A stretch of DNA of 64,000 nt from Paenibacillus polysaccharolyticus (GCF_900102085.1 NZ_FMVM01000012.1:178618-242617); one strand, 5' to 3'; shown: positions 52,926 to 63,048, counted from the stretch's first letter. Program-made: numbers and translations. The notes: generated by a model not told the origin, from the sequence alone.

Positions 52926-54558
52926 ATAAAATCTCGGTCCCTTGCTCTAACCTTTTAATTATCAGGCCTTGTCCATAAATCAACTTCACACGCCGATGCA
53001 CATTATATAGCCCGATCTGATTGCCCGGCATACGGTCATGATAGACCTTCTCAACAATATCTGCGCTGATACCTGATCCCGTATCACTCACGCTAATACG
53101 TACAAAATCAGAGTGATCCTGCACCTGAATCCGCACGGTTCCAGGGCCTTTAACCTTCAGAATCCCATGTATAATCGCGTTTTCTACGAGAGGTTGAATG
53201 ACCAGGCTTGGAATATGCACTGCCACTTCATCAATCTCGTAGATAACCGTGAGTCTGCTGCCAAAGCGCGCTTTTTCAATCTCCACATAATTACGGACCT
53301 GCTCCAGCTCTTTATGGATATCAATTAACTCGTCTGACAGCTCCAAGTTGTAACGCATGTAACCCGAGAGGTTAACAATAAGTTCCCGCGCACGATCCGG
53401 CTTGGTGCGTATGGACGAAGCGATAGCGTTCAGCGCATTGAACAAAAAATGAGGATGAATCGTTGTCTGTAATGCGCGTAATTCCGCTTTGTTCGCCGCA
53501 GCCTTAATCTCCTCTACGCGAGACACCTCCATCTGAGTGGAAATAATCTGCGAGAGTCCTACAGCCATCGTTTGCAGTGGATACGTAATTTTGTAGGCTT
53601 TACGATAATAGATTTTAAGCGCGCCCGTCACATCGCCCCGTTCTTTCAGGGGAATGATCAGCAACGAGTGGATATCCGGGGTTTTCTCATCCGTTACATC
53701 GTTACTGATCATAATCTCCCCGCTGGATATCGTCTTTTTGGTCATTTCGCTGATGATTTCATTGCCAATATGATAACGTTCCTCACCAAAACCAACATAA
53801 GCCAAAACATTCCGTGTATCCGTGATCGCTACCGCGTCCGCTTGGATATCCTCTTGAATGATTTTACATATTTTGCGCAGGGAATCCTCATCAATCGAGC
53901 GGAAATACGGTAGTGTTTTATTCGCAATCTCCAAAGCCAGCTTGGCCTGACGGCCTGCAATTAACTCCTTTTCCCCCTCCACACTCTGCACCAAAAGTAC
54001 GATCAGCCCAATGTTCACCTCACCCAAAATCATCGGCAGTGCAATCTTCGAAACGATATCTGCTCCAAGCGGGTCAGGATACGAGTATAAGAGAATCAGC
54101 AGCATCGTGAGCGCTTCAATGATCATGCCTGCCCCAATACCGATCATCCAGCGTTTGGATTTTGGGGTGTATTTGTGAATATAACCTGACACCAGCCCCG
54201 CCAGAATACTTGTGATCAGGCACGGAATCGCGGTTATGCCATCCATATCGATGAGGTAACGATGCACCCCGGACACAAGTCCCGTAATAATGCCCACCGG
54301 TGCCCCGAACAAGATTCCACCTGATAAAATCGCAATGATCCGCACATTAACAAGTGAGCCTTCAACGTTGATGCCTGTATATGTACCAAAGATGGCAAAC
54401 GCACAGAATAACATAGTTACCGCAGCATACTCCTGCCATCTTAACTTGCCCTTTTGCAAAATCTGCCTGAACCGCGGCACCCGCGACAGAAAAAACAAAA
54501 ATATAATCAGCAGCGCCGCCCGCTCAAACAGCCCCAGCAGCATCGTAAACATTTCCAA
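52891..54558 (-). CDS. LytS-type sensor histidine kinase
   Basis: About 555 residues if started at TTG 54558 (8 bp after GGAGG); ATG 54552 is an alternative. The open frame extends further upstream but lacks protein-like sequence. Residues ~1-200 form the 5TMR_LYT membrane sensor (NVRIIAILSGGILFGAPVGI, GVHRYLIDMDGITAIPCLIT). A GAF domain follows (~220-340), then the His_kinase segment TTIHPHFLFNALNAIASSIR (phospho-His ~367) and the HATPase domain (PLVENAIIHG, VSDTGSGIS). In E. coli the related YpdA and BtsS respond to pyruvate. It overlaps the response regulator gene by up to 35 bp. Confidence 0.9.
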   Translation of the reverse strand: MEMFTMLLGLFERAALLIIFLFFLSRVPRFRQILQKGKLRWQEYAAVTMLFCAFAIFGTYTGINVEGSLVNVRIIAILSGGILFGAPVGIITGLVSGVHRYLIDMDGITAIPCLITSILAGLVSGYIHKYTPKSKRWMIGIGAGMIIEALTMLLILLYSYPDPLGADIVSKIALPMILGEVNIGLIVLLVQSVEGEKELIAGRQAKLALEIANKTLPYFRSIDEDSLRKICKIIQEDIQADAVAITDTRNVLAYVGFGEERYHIGNEIISEMTKKTISSGEIMISNDVTDEKTPDIHSLLIIPLKERGDVTGALKIYYRKAYKITYPLQTMAVGLSQIISTQMEVSRVEEIKAAANKAELRALQTTIHPHFLFNALNAIASSIRTKPDRARELIVNLSGYMRYNLELSDELIDIHKELEQVRNYVEIEKARFGSRLTVIYEIDEVAVHIPSLVIQPLVENAIIHGILKVKGPGTVRIQVQDHSDFVRISVSDTGSGISADIVEKVYHDRMPGNQIGLYNVHRRVKLIYGQGLIIKRLEQGTEILFDVPKGDVISR

Positions 54559-54712
54559 TCCATCTTCCTCCACATCTATCTGAAAAAAATAACAATAACA
54601 GCGCCAGATCACCCTCATGCATCCCACACTGCGATATTGTATCCGCACTACTCGTATGCAACAGTTTACCCTCCCCTTTGGAGGAAAGCAAAGGATATCC
54701 TGTGAATATCGT

Positions 54713-54741
54713 AAAAAGGCCAACCGAACATCCGGTTGACC
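54713..54741 (-). terminator. Terminator after the GH78-ABC operon
   Basis: GGCCAACCG and CGGTTGACC (54718-54740) form the stem; the minus strand ends GGCCTTTTTACG. It lies ~20 bp after the stop at 54761. Confidence 0.8.
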
Positions 54742-54760
54742 TCGTTCCACTGCATTTGGA

Positions 54761-56356
54761 TCAGCAAGCAGTTGAAGCAAATATTCGTCTAATAAAATAA
54801 CTTGGTGTACAGCTCCAGGCATGGCAATAACTATTGATCAGATTACTGCCATACGGAGAATATGTCTTGTCGTCGGGATTATATAGCTCCCAGAACGTAT
54901 CTGCTCCATCCTTTACCATGCCGCCCCAGTATGCTCGAATCTGCGCCAAGGCCTCTTCCTTTTTTCCACATTGCAACAGCGACTCTACGTAATGATGCAT
55001 CATGTAAGGCGTGTTCATTGGAATTGCTTCCTTATGATTCATCAGTCGTTGCAACAATGCCCACGCCGCATCCTTATCCACCACTTCAGCCAGAATCATC
55101 CAAACCTGCGATGCCCACGATACTTGACGCTCCTCACCACTAATGAAAAAACCCTGTTCCTCATCCCATAAATAATGAAGGGTAGCCCGTTCCGCCTGCT
55201 GAACCTGCATCTGAATCTGTTCCTCTTGCGCGGACAGCCCCAGTTCCCGGGCAATCCATTGTCCTCTTTTCATGCCATAGATCAATATCGCCTGTGCACC
55301 TGCCTGTTTATTCAACTGCTCATGCCAATCGAGGAAGCAATACCACGTCTCGTCATCCTGTACAACACCACGTGCATCCAGCCTTTTCAAGGCAATGTCG
55401 ATCTGCTCTCTGGCAACAGGCCACAACACCTCCAGTGTCTCTCGATCCTTCGTTGCCTCGTAATAGTCCCATAATGTAGTGATGAAAAATAGGGCATAGT
55501 CATACAAGTAGATGTCATCTACATAAGGCTCCGGTTTTTCGTACAGGCACGCACCTACTTGCCCACCTTCCAACCTGGATCCGGCAAACAGATATAAACA
55601 GCGCTTCACCAGATCATTACAGCCAAATGTCTCATAATTGACCAAGGCCTGCAAACGCAGATCACCAATCCATAACCGCCGATCCCGCTTCGGCCCGTCC
55701 TCAAATACCGTTTGCATACAATCCCGAAGTGTACGAATCGATACCAGATCAAGCTGTGCGAGCTCTTCATCGATGTTTTCCGGCAATGGCGGTACAGCAT
55801 CCATCGATGCGGAAGTCACCGCCCTACAATAAATATCCTTGATCTGGATATCATACCGAATCGATGTGTCCAGTACTTCAATCTTCAGATAACGAAAGGC
55901 ATATCGACGGTTCAACGTAACTGTGCCAGGTAGCACGTCCACATTAAGCACCTCGTCCTGCAACCAGGAACGACTAAGCCACCCCTCATATGTGGAAAAG
56001 TCTTCCGAAACCTCACATGGCATCTCGCCAAATGTCAATTTTAATCTCAAAGGTGCATCTGCATTGCTTCGGACATTCAGCAGTGACAGGGTTACATAAC
56101 CGACGAGATGCTGGCTAAAATCCAGTGTTATCTCGTCTCCCTTGCATAGCGTTTGCTTGGGCAAAACAGAAGCCGGGCCTATCGTCTCCATCCGCCAACC
56201 TTGAAATGCATGTGAATCTGACATGGAACGAACGATCTGCTCGGGATATACCGTTTGCTCGTGGAGCTTTGGAATCCATTGCTGCGACTGATCCATCCAT
56301 GATTCGTTTATGATATGTTCACCCATCTTGGTTTCACTTATAATCTTTTCACTCAT
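54761..56356 (-). CDS. GH78-type alpha-L-rhamnosidase-like enzyme
   Basis: 531 residues. An N-terminal beta-sandwich (~30-190: ITLDFSQHLVGYVTLSLLNV, YAFRYLKIEV) precedes an (alpha/alpha)6 barrel. The GH78 hallmark is FEDGPKRDRRLWIGDLRLQA (~217-236), with the catalytic acidic residues in this region. GADTFWELYNPDDKTYSPYG near the end carries the second conserved Glu. It has no signal peptide, so it should act on oligosaccharides taken up by the ABC transporter encoded just upstream; the gap to the permease gene is 15 bp. It is shorter than many GH78 enzymes (~900) because extra beta domains are absent. Confidence 0.85.
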   Translation of the reverse strand: MSEKIISETKMGEHIINESWMDQSQQWIPKLHEQTVYPEQIVRSMSDSHAFQGWRMETIGPASVLPKQTLCKGDEITLDFSQHLVGYVTLSLLNVRSNADAPLRLKLTFGEMPCEVSEDFSTYEGWLSRSWLQDEVLNVDVLPGTVTLNRRYAFRYLKIEVLDTSIRYDIQIKDIYCRAVTSASMDAVPPLPENIDEELAQLDLVSIRTLRDCMQTVFEDGPKRDRRLWIGDLRLQALVNYETFGCNDLVKRCLYLFAGSRLEGGQVGACLYEKPEPYVDDIYLYDYALFFITTLWDYYEATKDRETLEVLWPVAREQIDIALKRLDARGVVQDDETWYCFLDWHEQLNKQAGAQAILIYGMKRGQWIARELGLSAQEEQIQMQVQQAERATLHYLWDEEQGFFISGEERQVSWASQVWMILAEVVDKDAAWALLQRLMNHKEAIPMNTPYMMHHYVESLLQCGKKEEALAQIRAYWGGMVKDGADTFWELYNPDDKTYSPYGSNLINSYCHAWSCTPSYFIRRIFASTAC

Positions 56357-56371
56357 GTCAGGTTCCCCTCC

Positions 56372-57208
56372 TTAACCTTTAACTGCACCAACCGTCATAC
56401 CACCAACGAAGTATTTTTGTAAAAATAAAAAGACCAGCAACAGCGGCAGTGCACACAGAAAGCAAGCTGCGAACAATACATTCCATTGGGTCGGATTTTG
56501 CTGATCCCCCATAAATCCAAGCATCGCCAGAGGTAAAGGTGAATCTCCCGCTCCGGAAATGAAAATCATATTAAAAAAGTAATCGTTCCAGATCCATACT
56601 CCCTGCGTAATAATAACGGACACCGTCACTGGAAGGAGCAGCGGAAAAACAACTGTCCAGAAACGCTGGAATAATCCGGCACCATCAATATGTGCAGCCT
56701 CCTCCACCTCTTCAGGTACACCACTGCGAATAAATCCGGTATACAGGAAGGTGGAAAACGGCAAGCTGCAGGTTATAAACATAAAGATCGGAGTATACTG
56801 GTTCGTCGGAATATGCAGCGCATTAATCATCTGCACGATAGGGATCAACACCATCTGAGCAGGCACCACGAGCCCGGACAGAAAAAATAAATACATAAAC
56901 TTGCTGAGCTTTGTTTTCAGCCGGGCCATCGGATATGAGGCCATCGCTGCGAACAGGACCACAAAGATGACCGATACCCCAGTTAACACAACGCTGTTCC
57001 ATAAAGCATCCAGAAAATGCATACGCTCGAAGGCAGCTTTGTAACTTGCCAGAGACATACCTTGAAACAGGACGAGTGGATTGGTGTTATCTTTCGGATC
57101 ACGCAATGAAGTCGAAAAAGCAATAATCAGCGGAATCAGATTCAGCGCCATAATTAGAATGACAGCGAGCTGAGTAAACCCTTTTCCCATCCATTTACGA
57201 GAAGTCAT
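56372..57208 (-). CDS. CUT1-type sugar ABC transporter permease (MalG-like)
   Basis: 278 residues with six membrane helices. The EAA loop is EEVEEAAHIDGAGLFQRFWT (~165-185), and the C terminus QKYFVGGMTVGAVKG is typical. Its ATG overlaps the stop of the other permease gene by 4 bp (ATGA), so they are translationally coupled. It forms the transmembrane channel with the MalF-like partner. The ATPase is not encoded here. Confidence 0.93.
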   Translation of the reverse strand: MTSRKWMGKGFTQLAVILIMALNLIPLIIAFSTSLRDPKDNTNPLVLFQGMSLASYKAAFERMHFLDALWNSVVLTGVSVIFVVLFAAMASYPMARLKTKLSKFMYLFFLSGLVVPAQMVLIPIVQMINALHIPTNQYTPIFMFITCSLPFSTFLYTGFIRSGVPEEVEEAAHIDGAGLFQRFWTVVFPLLLPVTVSVIITQGVWIWNDYFFNMIFISGAGDSPLPLAMLGFMGDQQNPTQWNVLFAACFLCALPLLLVFLFLQKYFVGGMTVGAVKG

Positions 57209-58083
57209 GCAGACACCTCCCGCTTGTTCATTTTCAGTACAAATACCGCCGTAATAACGATAATTACAGCAAAAGATATGACACCAAGCGCTGAAGCCTT
57301 ACCAAAGAGCTGCTCGGTAAATGCCATTTTATAGATTGAAAAGATTAACGTATTCGTCGCTGTACCTGGGCCGCCATTGGTCATAATAAACGGAAAGTCA
57401 AACGCTTTGAGCCCGTTGATCAAGCTAAGGGTTACATTAATGGTGATAGCCGTTGCCAGAAGAGGTATCTTCACATGTCTCAACAACCGCCAAGGACCGC
57501 ACCCGTCGATCCGACCCGCTTCTAACAGATCATTCGGGACTGTTTGCAGACCGGCCAGGAAAATAATCATCGTAGTCCCGATCGTTTTCCAGATTTCCAC
57601 AAAAATGATGGAATACAAGGCTGTTGAATAATCACCGAGAAAATTCAGTTCACTCGCAATACCCAGTTTATTCAGAAAGGAAGAAATCAGCCCGTAATCC
57701 GGCATGTATACGTAACTCCAGAGAAATCCCACAACGATTGCGCTGAATAGCGTAGGAATATAGGCCAAAGAACGGTAGATTCCGGTTCCTCTTATTTTCA
57801 TATTTAATAGCAAAGCCATCCCCAAACCGATTAGATTACCCACAATAACCGTAACAAACGTATAGATTAATGTGTTTTTCAACGATACACCAAGCACATC
57901 ACCGCGAAACAAATCTTTGTAATTGTCCAATCCGATATAGCTAAACGCCTGAGCATATCCGTTATAGTCCGTTATACTGTACTGGAATAATCGCAGAATC
58001 GGGAAAATCCAGAACGTCAGGTAAAAAAGTAATGCGGGCACAGCAAACCAGTACATGGACTTTTTCATGACAGTCGAGTTCAT
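57205..58083 (-). CDS. CUT1-type sugar ABC transporter permease (MalF-like)
   Basis: 292 residues from ATG 58083 (GGATGGAGC upstream); the longer frame begins with non-homologous sequence. Six membrane helices (WFAVPALLFYLTFWIFPILR first), with the EAA loop LLEAGRIDGCGPWRLLRHVK. It lies ~110 bp after the solute-binding protein gene and pairs with the downstream MalG-like permease. Confidence 0.92.
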   Translation of the reverse strand: MNSTVMKKSMYWFAVPALLFYLTFWIFPILRLFQYSITDYNGYAQAFSYIGLDNYKDLFRGDVLGVSLKNTLIYTFVTVIVGNLIGLGMALLLNMKIRGTGIYRSLAYIPTLFSAIVVGFLWSYVYMPDYGLISSFLNKLGIASELNFLGDYSTALYSIIFVEIWKTIGTTMIIFLAGLQTVPNDLLEAGRIDGCGPWRLLRHVKIPLLATAITINVTLSLINGLKAFDFPFIMTNGGPGTATNTLIFSIYKMAFTEQLFGKASALGVISFAVIIVITAVFVLKMNKREVSA

Positions 58084-58194
58084 CTTGCTCCATCCTCTCC
58101 CAGAAGAATGCGGCCAGGGAAGTAGCTGAAAAGCCCTTCCCCATGGCAACAGACAGTTTCATCTAATTCTTGATCAAGTGTTTTCAGACACACT

Positions 58195-59523
58195 CTAGTT
58201 CTTCCACAGCTCTCTAAATTTGCTTTCCATCGCAGCTGCGACCTCTTCAGGTGTTGTCTTTTGTCCAGCGATAATCTCTGCGAATTTGGCTTGCATGACA
58301 TCCGACACTCCCGCAGGCCACATCTGATTGCTAAAATATATAGAGTTGCCTGTTTGTTGATAATTGTCATTTACTTCCTTGAACAATTCCTTCTCCAATG
58401 TCACACCTTTGTACACACTGATTGAACTGTTGGAAGCCACAAAAGCTTTGAACAACTCTGACTGTCCGTCAAACAGATAATTCAGCACTTGCTTCGCTGC
58501 ATCCAGATTGGCTGATTTTGCATTGAGTGCATAACCGGCTGATGTTGCACCAGACACATATACCGGTTTGCCAGAATCATTGCCTGGAAGGGAAGAGAAT
58601 CCGCGAGTGAAGTCGGCTGCCCCTTTGGATGTCATGGAAGCGTAATCCCATGTACCGGTCAATGTCATCGCTGCTTTGCCATCAATGAACAGCTGTGCTG
58701 ATTGTGCACTGCCGATACCCAGTGAGTTCTTCACGATGTAACCTTTGTCGTACAGATCTTTATACCTCGAAATTGTTTCAATCCACTTTGGATCGGTCAG
58801 TGATTTCTCACCTTTTTGCAGCTTTACATCAAAATCCTTATCATCCGGGTATACCATGTTGGCCGCAATCTGATACATTCCAAATTGGATCACCCAAGGA
58901 TCTTTATCTCCCATAGCAATCGGTGTGATCCCCGCATCCTTCAACTTTTGGCATAATTCCAGAAACGAAGGCCAATCTTTCGGAAATTCGGAGTAACCAA
59001 CCTGTTGTAGCAGTTCCTTATTGTAATAAGCCCCCAGAAATGCAATACCACCCGATACGCCGTATGGCTTGCCGTCCACAGACATATCATCCTTTGCACC
59101 TTGACTGATATTATTCCAGAACTTCAGGTCAGACAGGTCAGCGGCAAATCCGGCTTTGGCAAAATCAACGACTCCACCTGCTGAATTTTTGGGGAAAATC
59201 CAGAACATATCCGGCCCCTGTCCAGCTGCCAGTTTCGTTCGTACCGAGGTGTTGTACTGATCATCAGGAAGCTTCTGCACTTCCAGCGTGATATTCGGAA
59301 ACTTTTCCTTGACTAGACGAGGCAACGTTTCGAGTTCGAAGTCCTCCCCTTCCGACGCCTTGTTTCCTGAGAGCATCATCGTCAACGTGATCGGTTTGGC
59401 AGAGTCACCGGCTCCCCCATTATTGTCGGAACTTCCCTGTTCCTGACTGGCAGAACTACATGCGCTAAGGAACGTCATTAGCAGCACTAAAGTCAAAGGC
59501 CACAGTTGTTTTCTATTTTTCAT
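58195..59523 (-). CDS. Extracellular sugar-type solute-binding lipoprotein
   Basis: 442 residues from ATG 59523. Signal peptide with lipobox TFLSAC, then a Ser/Asn/Gly linker. The body matches family 1 solute-binding proteins (ITLTMMLSGNKASEGEDFEL, FIDGKAAMTLTGTWDYASMT). It captures the ligand for the two permeases and is first in the minus-strand operon ending with the GH78 gene, so rhamnose-containing oligosaccharides are the likely ligand. It is divergent from the YesM/YesN-type system, which is the probable regulator. Confidence 0.92.
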   Translation of the reverse strand: MKNRKQLWPLTLVLLMTFLSACSSASQEQGSSDNNGGAGDSAKPITLTMMLSGNKASEGEDFELETLPRLVKEKFPNITLEVQKLPDDQYNTSVRTKLAAGQGPDMFWIFPKNSAGGVVDFAKAGFAADLSDLKFWNNISQGAKDDMSVDGKPYGVSGGIAFLGAYYNKELLQQVGYSEFPKDWPSFLELCQKLKDAGITPIAMGDKDPWVIQFGMYQIAANMVYPDDKDFDVKLQKGEKSLTDPKWIETISRYKDLYDKGYIVKNSLGIGSAQSAQLFIDGKAAMTLTGTWDYASMTSKGAADFTRGFSSLPGNDSGKPVYVSGATSAGYALNAKSANLDAAKQVLNYLFDGQSELFKAFVASNSSISVYKGVTLEKELFKEVNDNYQQTGNSIYFSNQMWPAGVSDVMQAKFAEIIAGQKTTPEEVAAAMESKFRELWKN

Positions 59524-59653
59524 CTTGTCATTCCCCCGATTCATGTTTATTCTTGCTTTGTGCACATTTTCATCATACGGCGTTCATTAGTACATTTACT
59601 TTAGCTTGTGTGGTGCACTATTTTTAGAATTGACATTCGCAGGGGGAGCACGT

Positions 59654-61450
59654 ATGATTCTGTTCAATATCAAAACCAAACTGTTTCTGATCCTCGTTCT
59701 TGTGTCGATCATACCCATTATCGTTGTATCCCTGAGTTCCTACCGAAGTTATACGAAGCTGGTGAATGAGCAGACTTCTCTGATTACATCCACAACAATC
59801 GGCAATTCGGTCGAAAGTATGGAAGAGATTTTGCAGAACATTGACCGGATTTCGGTCACTCTTCTTCAGCAGTCTTCCAATGCAACCGCTTACAGCACAG
59901 TTAGTGATGAACTAACGAAGCTGAACGATACGAATGATCAGTATGACATTTTTATGATACGTAGCAAGCTCAAGCTGATCTTTGAAAATATTTTGCTCGG
60001 ATACAATTACATTAATGGTCTCTACCTCTTCACACCAGACGGAAAATGGATCAGTTATGGAAGCAGTGGCACGGATCTGCGTCTAGACTACGTTGCTCTT
60101 CAGGATGAATGGTATCTCGACACCATTCAGCGTAAAGGCGATTTATATGTTGGCGAGGTGGGCGTTAAACCTTATATTATCAATGCCAAACAGTCGATCG
60201 GTTTCTCCAGAGCCCTTTACGATCCGAACAATCATGAGTTTCTCGGCGTATTCATGCTGGATTGCGGGATGAACATTTTTGACGGACTGAAACGGAATCC
60301 TGCGCCAAGTCTCTCCAACCTGTATTTGGCTGACGATCAGGGGAAAATACTATACTCCACGGAAAGCGACCAGATCGGACATCCTCTTCCTGCCAGCTTT
60401 AATCCGGCAATGAAGCAAGTGAACAGTAGTTCACAGTATAAAACCATTCAGGATAAAATGATGACCGTTATACAAAAAGTGCCTGGACATAACTGGAATG
60501 TGATTGCCAACATCTCTCTTGAACGCTTATACGAGCAGTACAACATCTCTCAAAAGCTATTTTTGTATGTTGCTGTAAGCTGTGCTGTAATCTTTCTACT
60601 CTTATCCTTTTTCTTGTCCAACCTGATTACCAAACCGATCATTGAATTAACCAAAATGATGCGTAAGACCAAATCACATCAGTTCGTGAAGATCAGACCG
60701 CAAAAAAGCAAACATGTGGATGAAATCGGAATCCTCTATCATGAATTCAATAAAATGATGAAGGATATTGATACCCATATTCGGGAGAGCTATCAAAATA
60801 AAATCCTGACACTCGATTCACAGATGAAAGCACTCGAAGCACAGATCAATTCTCATTTCTTATACAATACACTGGAGTCAATCAACAGTATTGCAGAGAT
60901 TGAAGAGGTCGAAAGCATTGTCGTTATGACCAAGTCACTCGGCGATATGTTCCGTTACAGCATCAAAACAGATAGCGAACGCGTCACCGTCAGCGAAGAG
61001 CTACAGCATGTTGAAAATTATATGGCCATTCAACAGATCAGGTATGGAGATAAAATCAACTTCGAGCTATACGTGGAGCCTGAGATCCAAAACCACTATA
61101 TGCTGAAACTGCTGTTGCAACCGCTCGTGGAAAATGCAATTTACCATGGTCTGGAGAACAAACGTGGAAAGGGTACGATTATGATTACCGGCAAGGTTCA
61201 AGATGAACGGATCATCTTTGAGGTATGCGATGACGGCGTAGGCATTGCTCCTGAACAGGCAGATGAACTCAACCATTTGCTATCACAGCCGCCAGAATTC
61301 ATTTCTGTTGGTCAAAGGCTCAAGCAGAGCATTGGCATCAAAAACGTACATTCACGAATTGTTCTGTATTATGGTGACGGATACGGGTTGACCTTCCATA
61401 GTGAGGTTCATCGAGGAACCCGAATTACCGTAAAGATTCCAAGTCTTTGA
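59654..61450 (+). CDS. YesM-type sensor histidine kinase
   Basis: 598 residues from ATG 59654, 5 bp after GGGGGAG. A first membrane helix (~7-30), a ~270-residue extracellular sensor (dCACHE-like), and a second membrane helix (~300-325) lead to a HAMP region (KPIIELTKMMRKT). The His_kinase segment is KALEAQINSHFLYNTLESIN (phospho-His ~399; most relatives have QINPHF, so Pro is Ser here). The HATPase domain follows (QPLVENAIYHG, VCDDGVGI). The 3' end overlaps the regulator frame. It probably senses the oligosaccharide, perhaps via the binding protein, and signals to the AraC-type regulator downstream. Confidence 0.92.
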   Translation: MILFNIKTKLFLILVLVSIIPIIVVSLSSYRSYTKLVNEQTSLITSTTIGNSVESMEEILQNIDRISVTLLQQSSNATAYSTVSDELTKLNDTNDQYDIFMIRSKLKLIFENILLGYNYINGLYLFTPDGKWISYGSSGTDLRLDYVALQDEWYLDTIQRKGDLYVGEVGVKPYIINAKQSIGFSRALYDPNNHEFLGVFMLDCGMNIFDGLKRNPAPSLSNLYLADDQGKILYSTESDQIGHPLPASFNPAMKQVNSSSQYKTIQDKMMTVIQKVPGHNWNVIANISLERLYEQYNISQKLFLYVAVSCAVIFLLLSFFLSNLITKPIIELTKMMRKTKSHQFVKIRPQKSKHVDEIGILYHEFNKMMKDIDTHIRESYQNKILTLDSQMKALEAQINSHFLYNTLESINSIAEIEEVESIVVMTKSLGDMFRYSIKTDSERVTVSEELQHVENYMAIQQIRYGDKINFELYVEPEIQNHYMLKLLLQPLVENAIYHGLENKRGKGTIMITGKVQDERIIFEVCDDGVGIAPEQADELNHLLSQPPEFISVGQRLKQSIGIKNVHSRIVLYYGDGYGLTFHSEVHRGTRITVKIPSL

Positions 61451-61467
61451 GAGTAGGGGTGACCGCT

Positions 61468-63048
61468 ATGTATACGTTTATCGTTGTGGATGACGAACAT
61501 TTGATTCGTAAAGGTCTGTTAAAAAAACTGGAGGCATCGGAGCATAAGATGACGCTGGTTGGTGAAGCAGACAATGGAGCCGAAGCATTAGAATTGATTG
61601 AATCTTTGAGCCCCGATATTGTCTTCACAGATATGCGCATGCCCGAGATGGACGGGCAATGGTTAATTCGAACGGTGAGCCAGCGTTTTCCTCATATCAA
61701 ACTCATCGTGATCAGTGGCCATACTGATTTTGATTATATGCAGGAGGCCATCTCGGCCAAGGTAGTCAATTACCTGCTTAAACCGTTTAGCCGGGACGAA
61801 GTTCAACGTGCCTTGCAACAAGCGATACTAACACTTGAACAGGAGCGCGCGCTGAAACAAGAGGTTGTTCAGCTGACTGTGGAGACAGAACAAATGAAAA
61901 TCGATGCTGACCATCAGACTTTTCTTCATGTTGTGCTGAGTCCACATCTGCCCGCGAAGCGCCCTATATTCCGTTCCCGCGAATTCGCTGTCCTTCTGGA
62001 AGCCAAACTTCTGCTTTTTATGATGATCTATAGTCCTAAACCCTTCATCGTGGAGCATCTTCCATCTTTTCCGCAAAGTCTCTATATCCCGCATCCTCAA
62101 TCAGAACAACTTGTTTTTCTCATGATGTGTGATCCAGGCGACACAGTTGCTGAACTGCAAAAACGTGCCGTTCTATACGCGGAGCGTATCCTTGCAGAAA
62201 CAACAACAGCGGAATGTTGTATCGGAATCAGTCTTCCCTTATCCGATGTAAGTCGTATTCGTGATGCTCATCATCAGACTATTTTAGCTCTCGACCAACG
62301 CTCCATTACCGATTTCGGTAAATGTTATACCTATACAGAGGAGAATAACACCTTGTCTTCCTTGCGCTGGAGCAGGTCGCATGAATTACTGTTTTCTATC
62401 GAAAGCGGCAGCGTATCCAAAGTGCAAGAGTTAATCGCTGATTTCTTTGCTTTCTTTCTCCAGCAACCTGATGCTTTACTAGCACACCTGAAAGAGCAGT
62501 GCCGGGACATTGTGGCTGAAACGAAACGCTTGCTGCAACATTATTTGCAAAGCGGTAGCGGCGTCAACGGAAACGCTTCCTCTAGTCTCGAAGCCGTGCT
62601 TGACATTTCATTTGATATGGAATCCATTCGTCAGTATATGGACAAAGTGTTGACAGGGACAGCACTACTACTTCAAGAATATAATCCTTATCGATCCGAT
62701 CAAGTTATCGACAACGTCAGGAAATATATCGATGTTCATTATGCCAAAAATTTAACGCTGGAATGGGTCTCCTCCCTTTTTTACCTGAACCCAAGTTATC
62801 TCAGCTATCTGTTTAAAGAAAAACACGGCGAGAACTTCACAGATTACGTTAACCGCCTGCGTATCGAACAAGCTAAACGCGCCTTAACCTTGACCGAGGA
62901 CAAAGTCTATCGCATTGCCAAGCAGCTTGGTTACGATAATCCAAAATACTTCTTCCGCGTATTCAAAAAAGTGACCGGACTGACCCCCGAGGAATTCCGG
63001 AAACAGTACAAAGTTACGTGCAGCACCAAAGAACCAGGTCACGAGTGA
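61468..63048 (+). CDS. YesN-type response regulator with AraC DNA-binding domain
   Basis: 526 residues from ATG 61468, 5 bp after AGGGGTGA. The receiver domain (1-120) has FIVVDDEHLIRKGLL, Asp ~55 in VFTDMRMPEMDG and LLKPFSRDE. A long variable middle region follows. The C-terminal double HTH (~425-526) shows LTLEWVSSLFYLNPSYLSYL and YRIAKQLGYDNPKYFFRVFK. Such regulators activate the adjacent sugar ABC operon, here the divergent GH78/CUT1 unit. Confidence 0.92.
   Translation: MYTFIVVDDEHLIRKGLLKKLEASEHKMTLVGEADNGAEALELIESLSPDIVFTDMRMPEMDGQWLIRTVSQRFPHIKLIVISGHTDFDYMQEAISAKVVNYLLKPFSRDEVQRALQQAILTLEQERALKQEVVQLTVETEQMKIDADHQTFLHVVLSPHLPAKRPIFRSREFAVLLEAKLLLFMMIYSPKPFIVEHLPSFPQSLYIPHPQSEQLVFLMMCDPGDTVAELQKRAVLYAERILAETTTAECCIGISLPLSDVSRIRDAHHQTILALDQRSITDFGKCYTYTEENNTLSSLRWSRSHELLFSIESGSVSKVQELIADFFAFFLQQPDALLAHLKEQCRDIVAETKRLLQHYLQSGSGVNGNASSSLEAVLDISFDMESIRQYMDKVLTGTALLLQEYNPYRSDQVIDNVRKYIDVHYAKNLTLEWVSSLFYLNPSYLSYLFKEKHGENFTDYVNRLRIEQAKRALTLTEDKVYRIAKQLGYDNPKYFFRVFKKVTGLTPEEFRKQYKVTCSTKEPGHE

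Noticed and set aside
59524..59653. Catabolite-responsive (cre) site in the divergent SBP/YesM-type promoter region
   Set aside because: No sequence close to TGAAARCGYTTTCA was visible.
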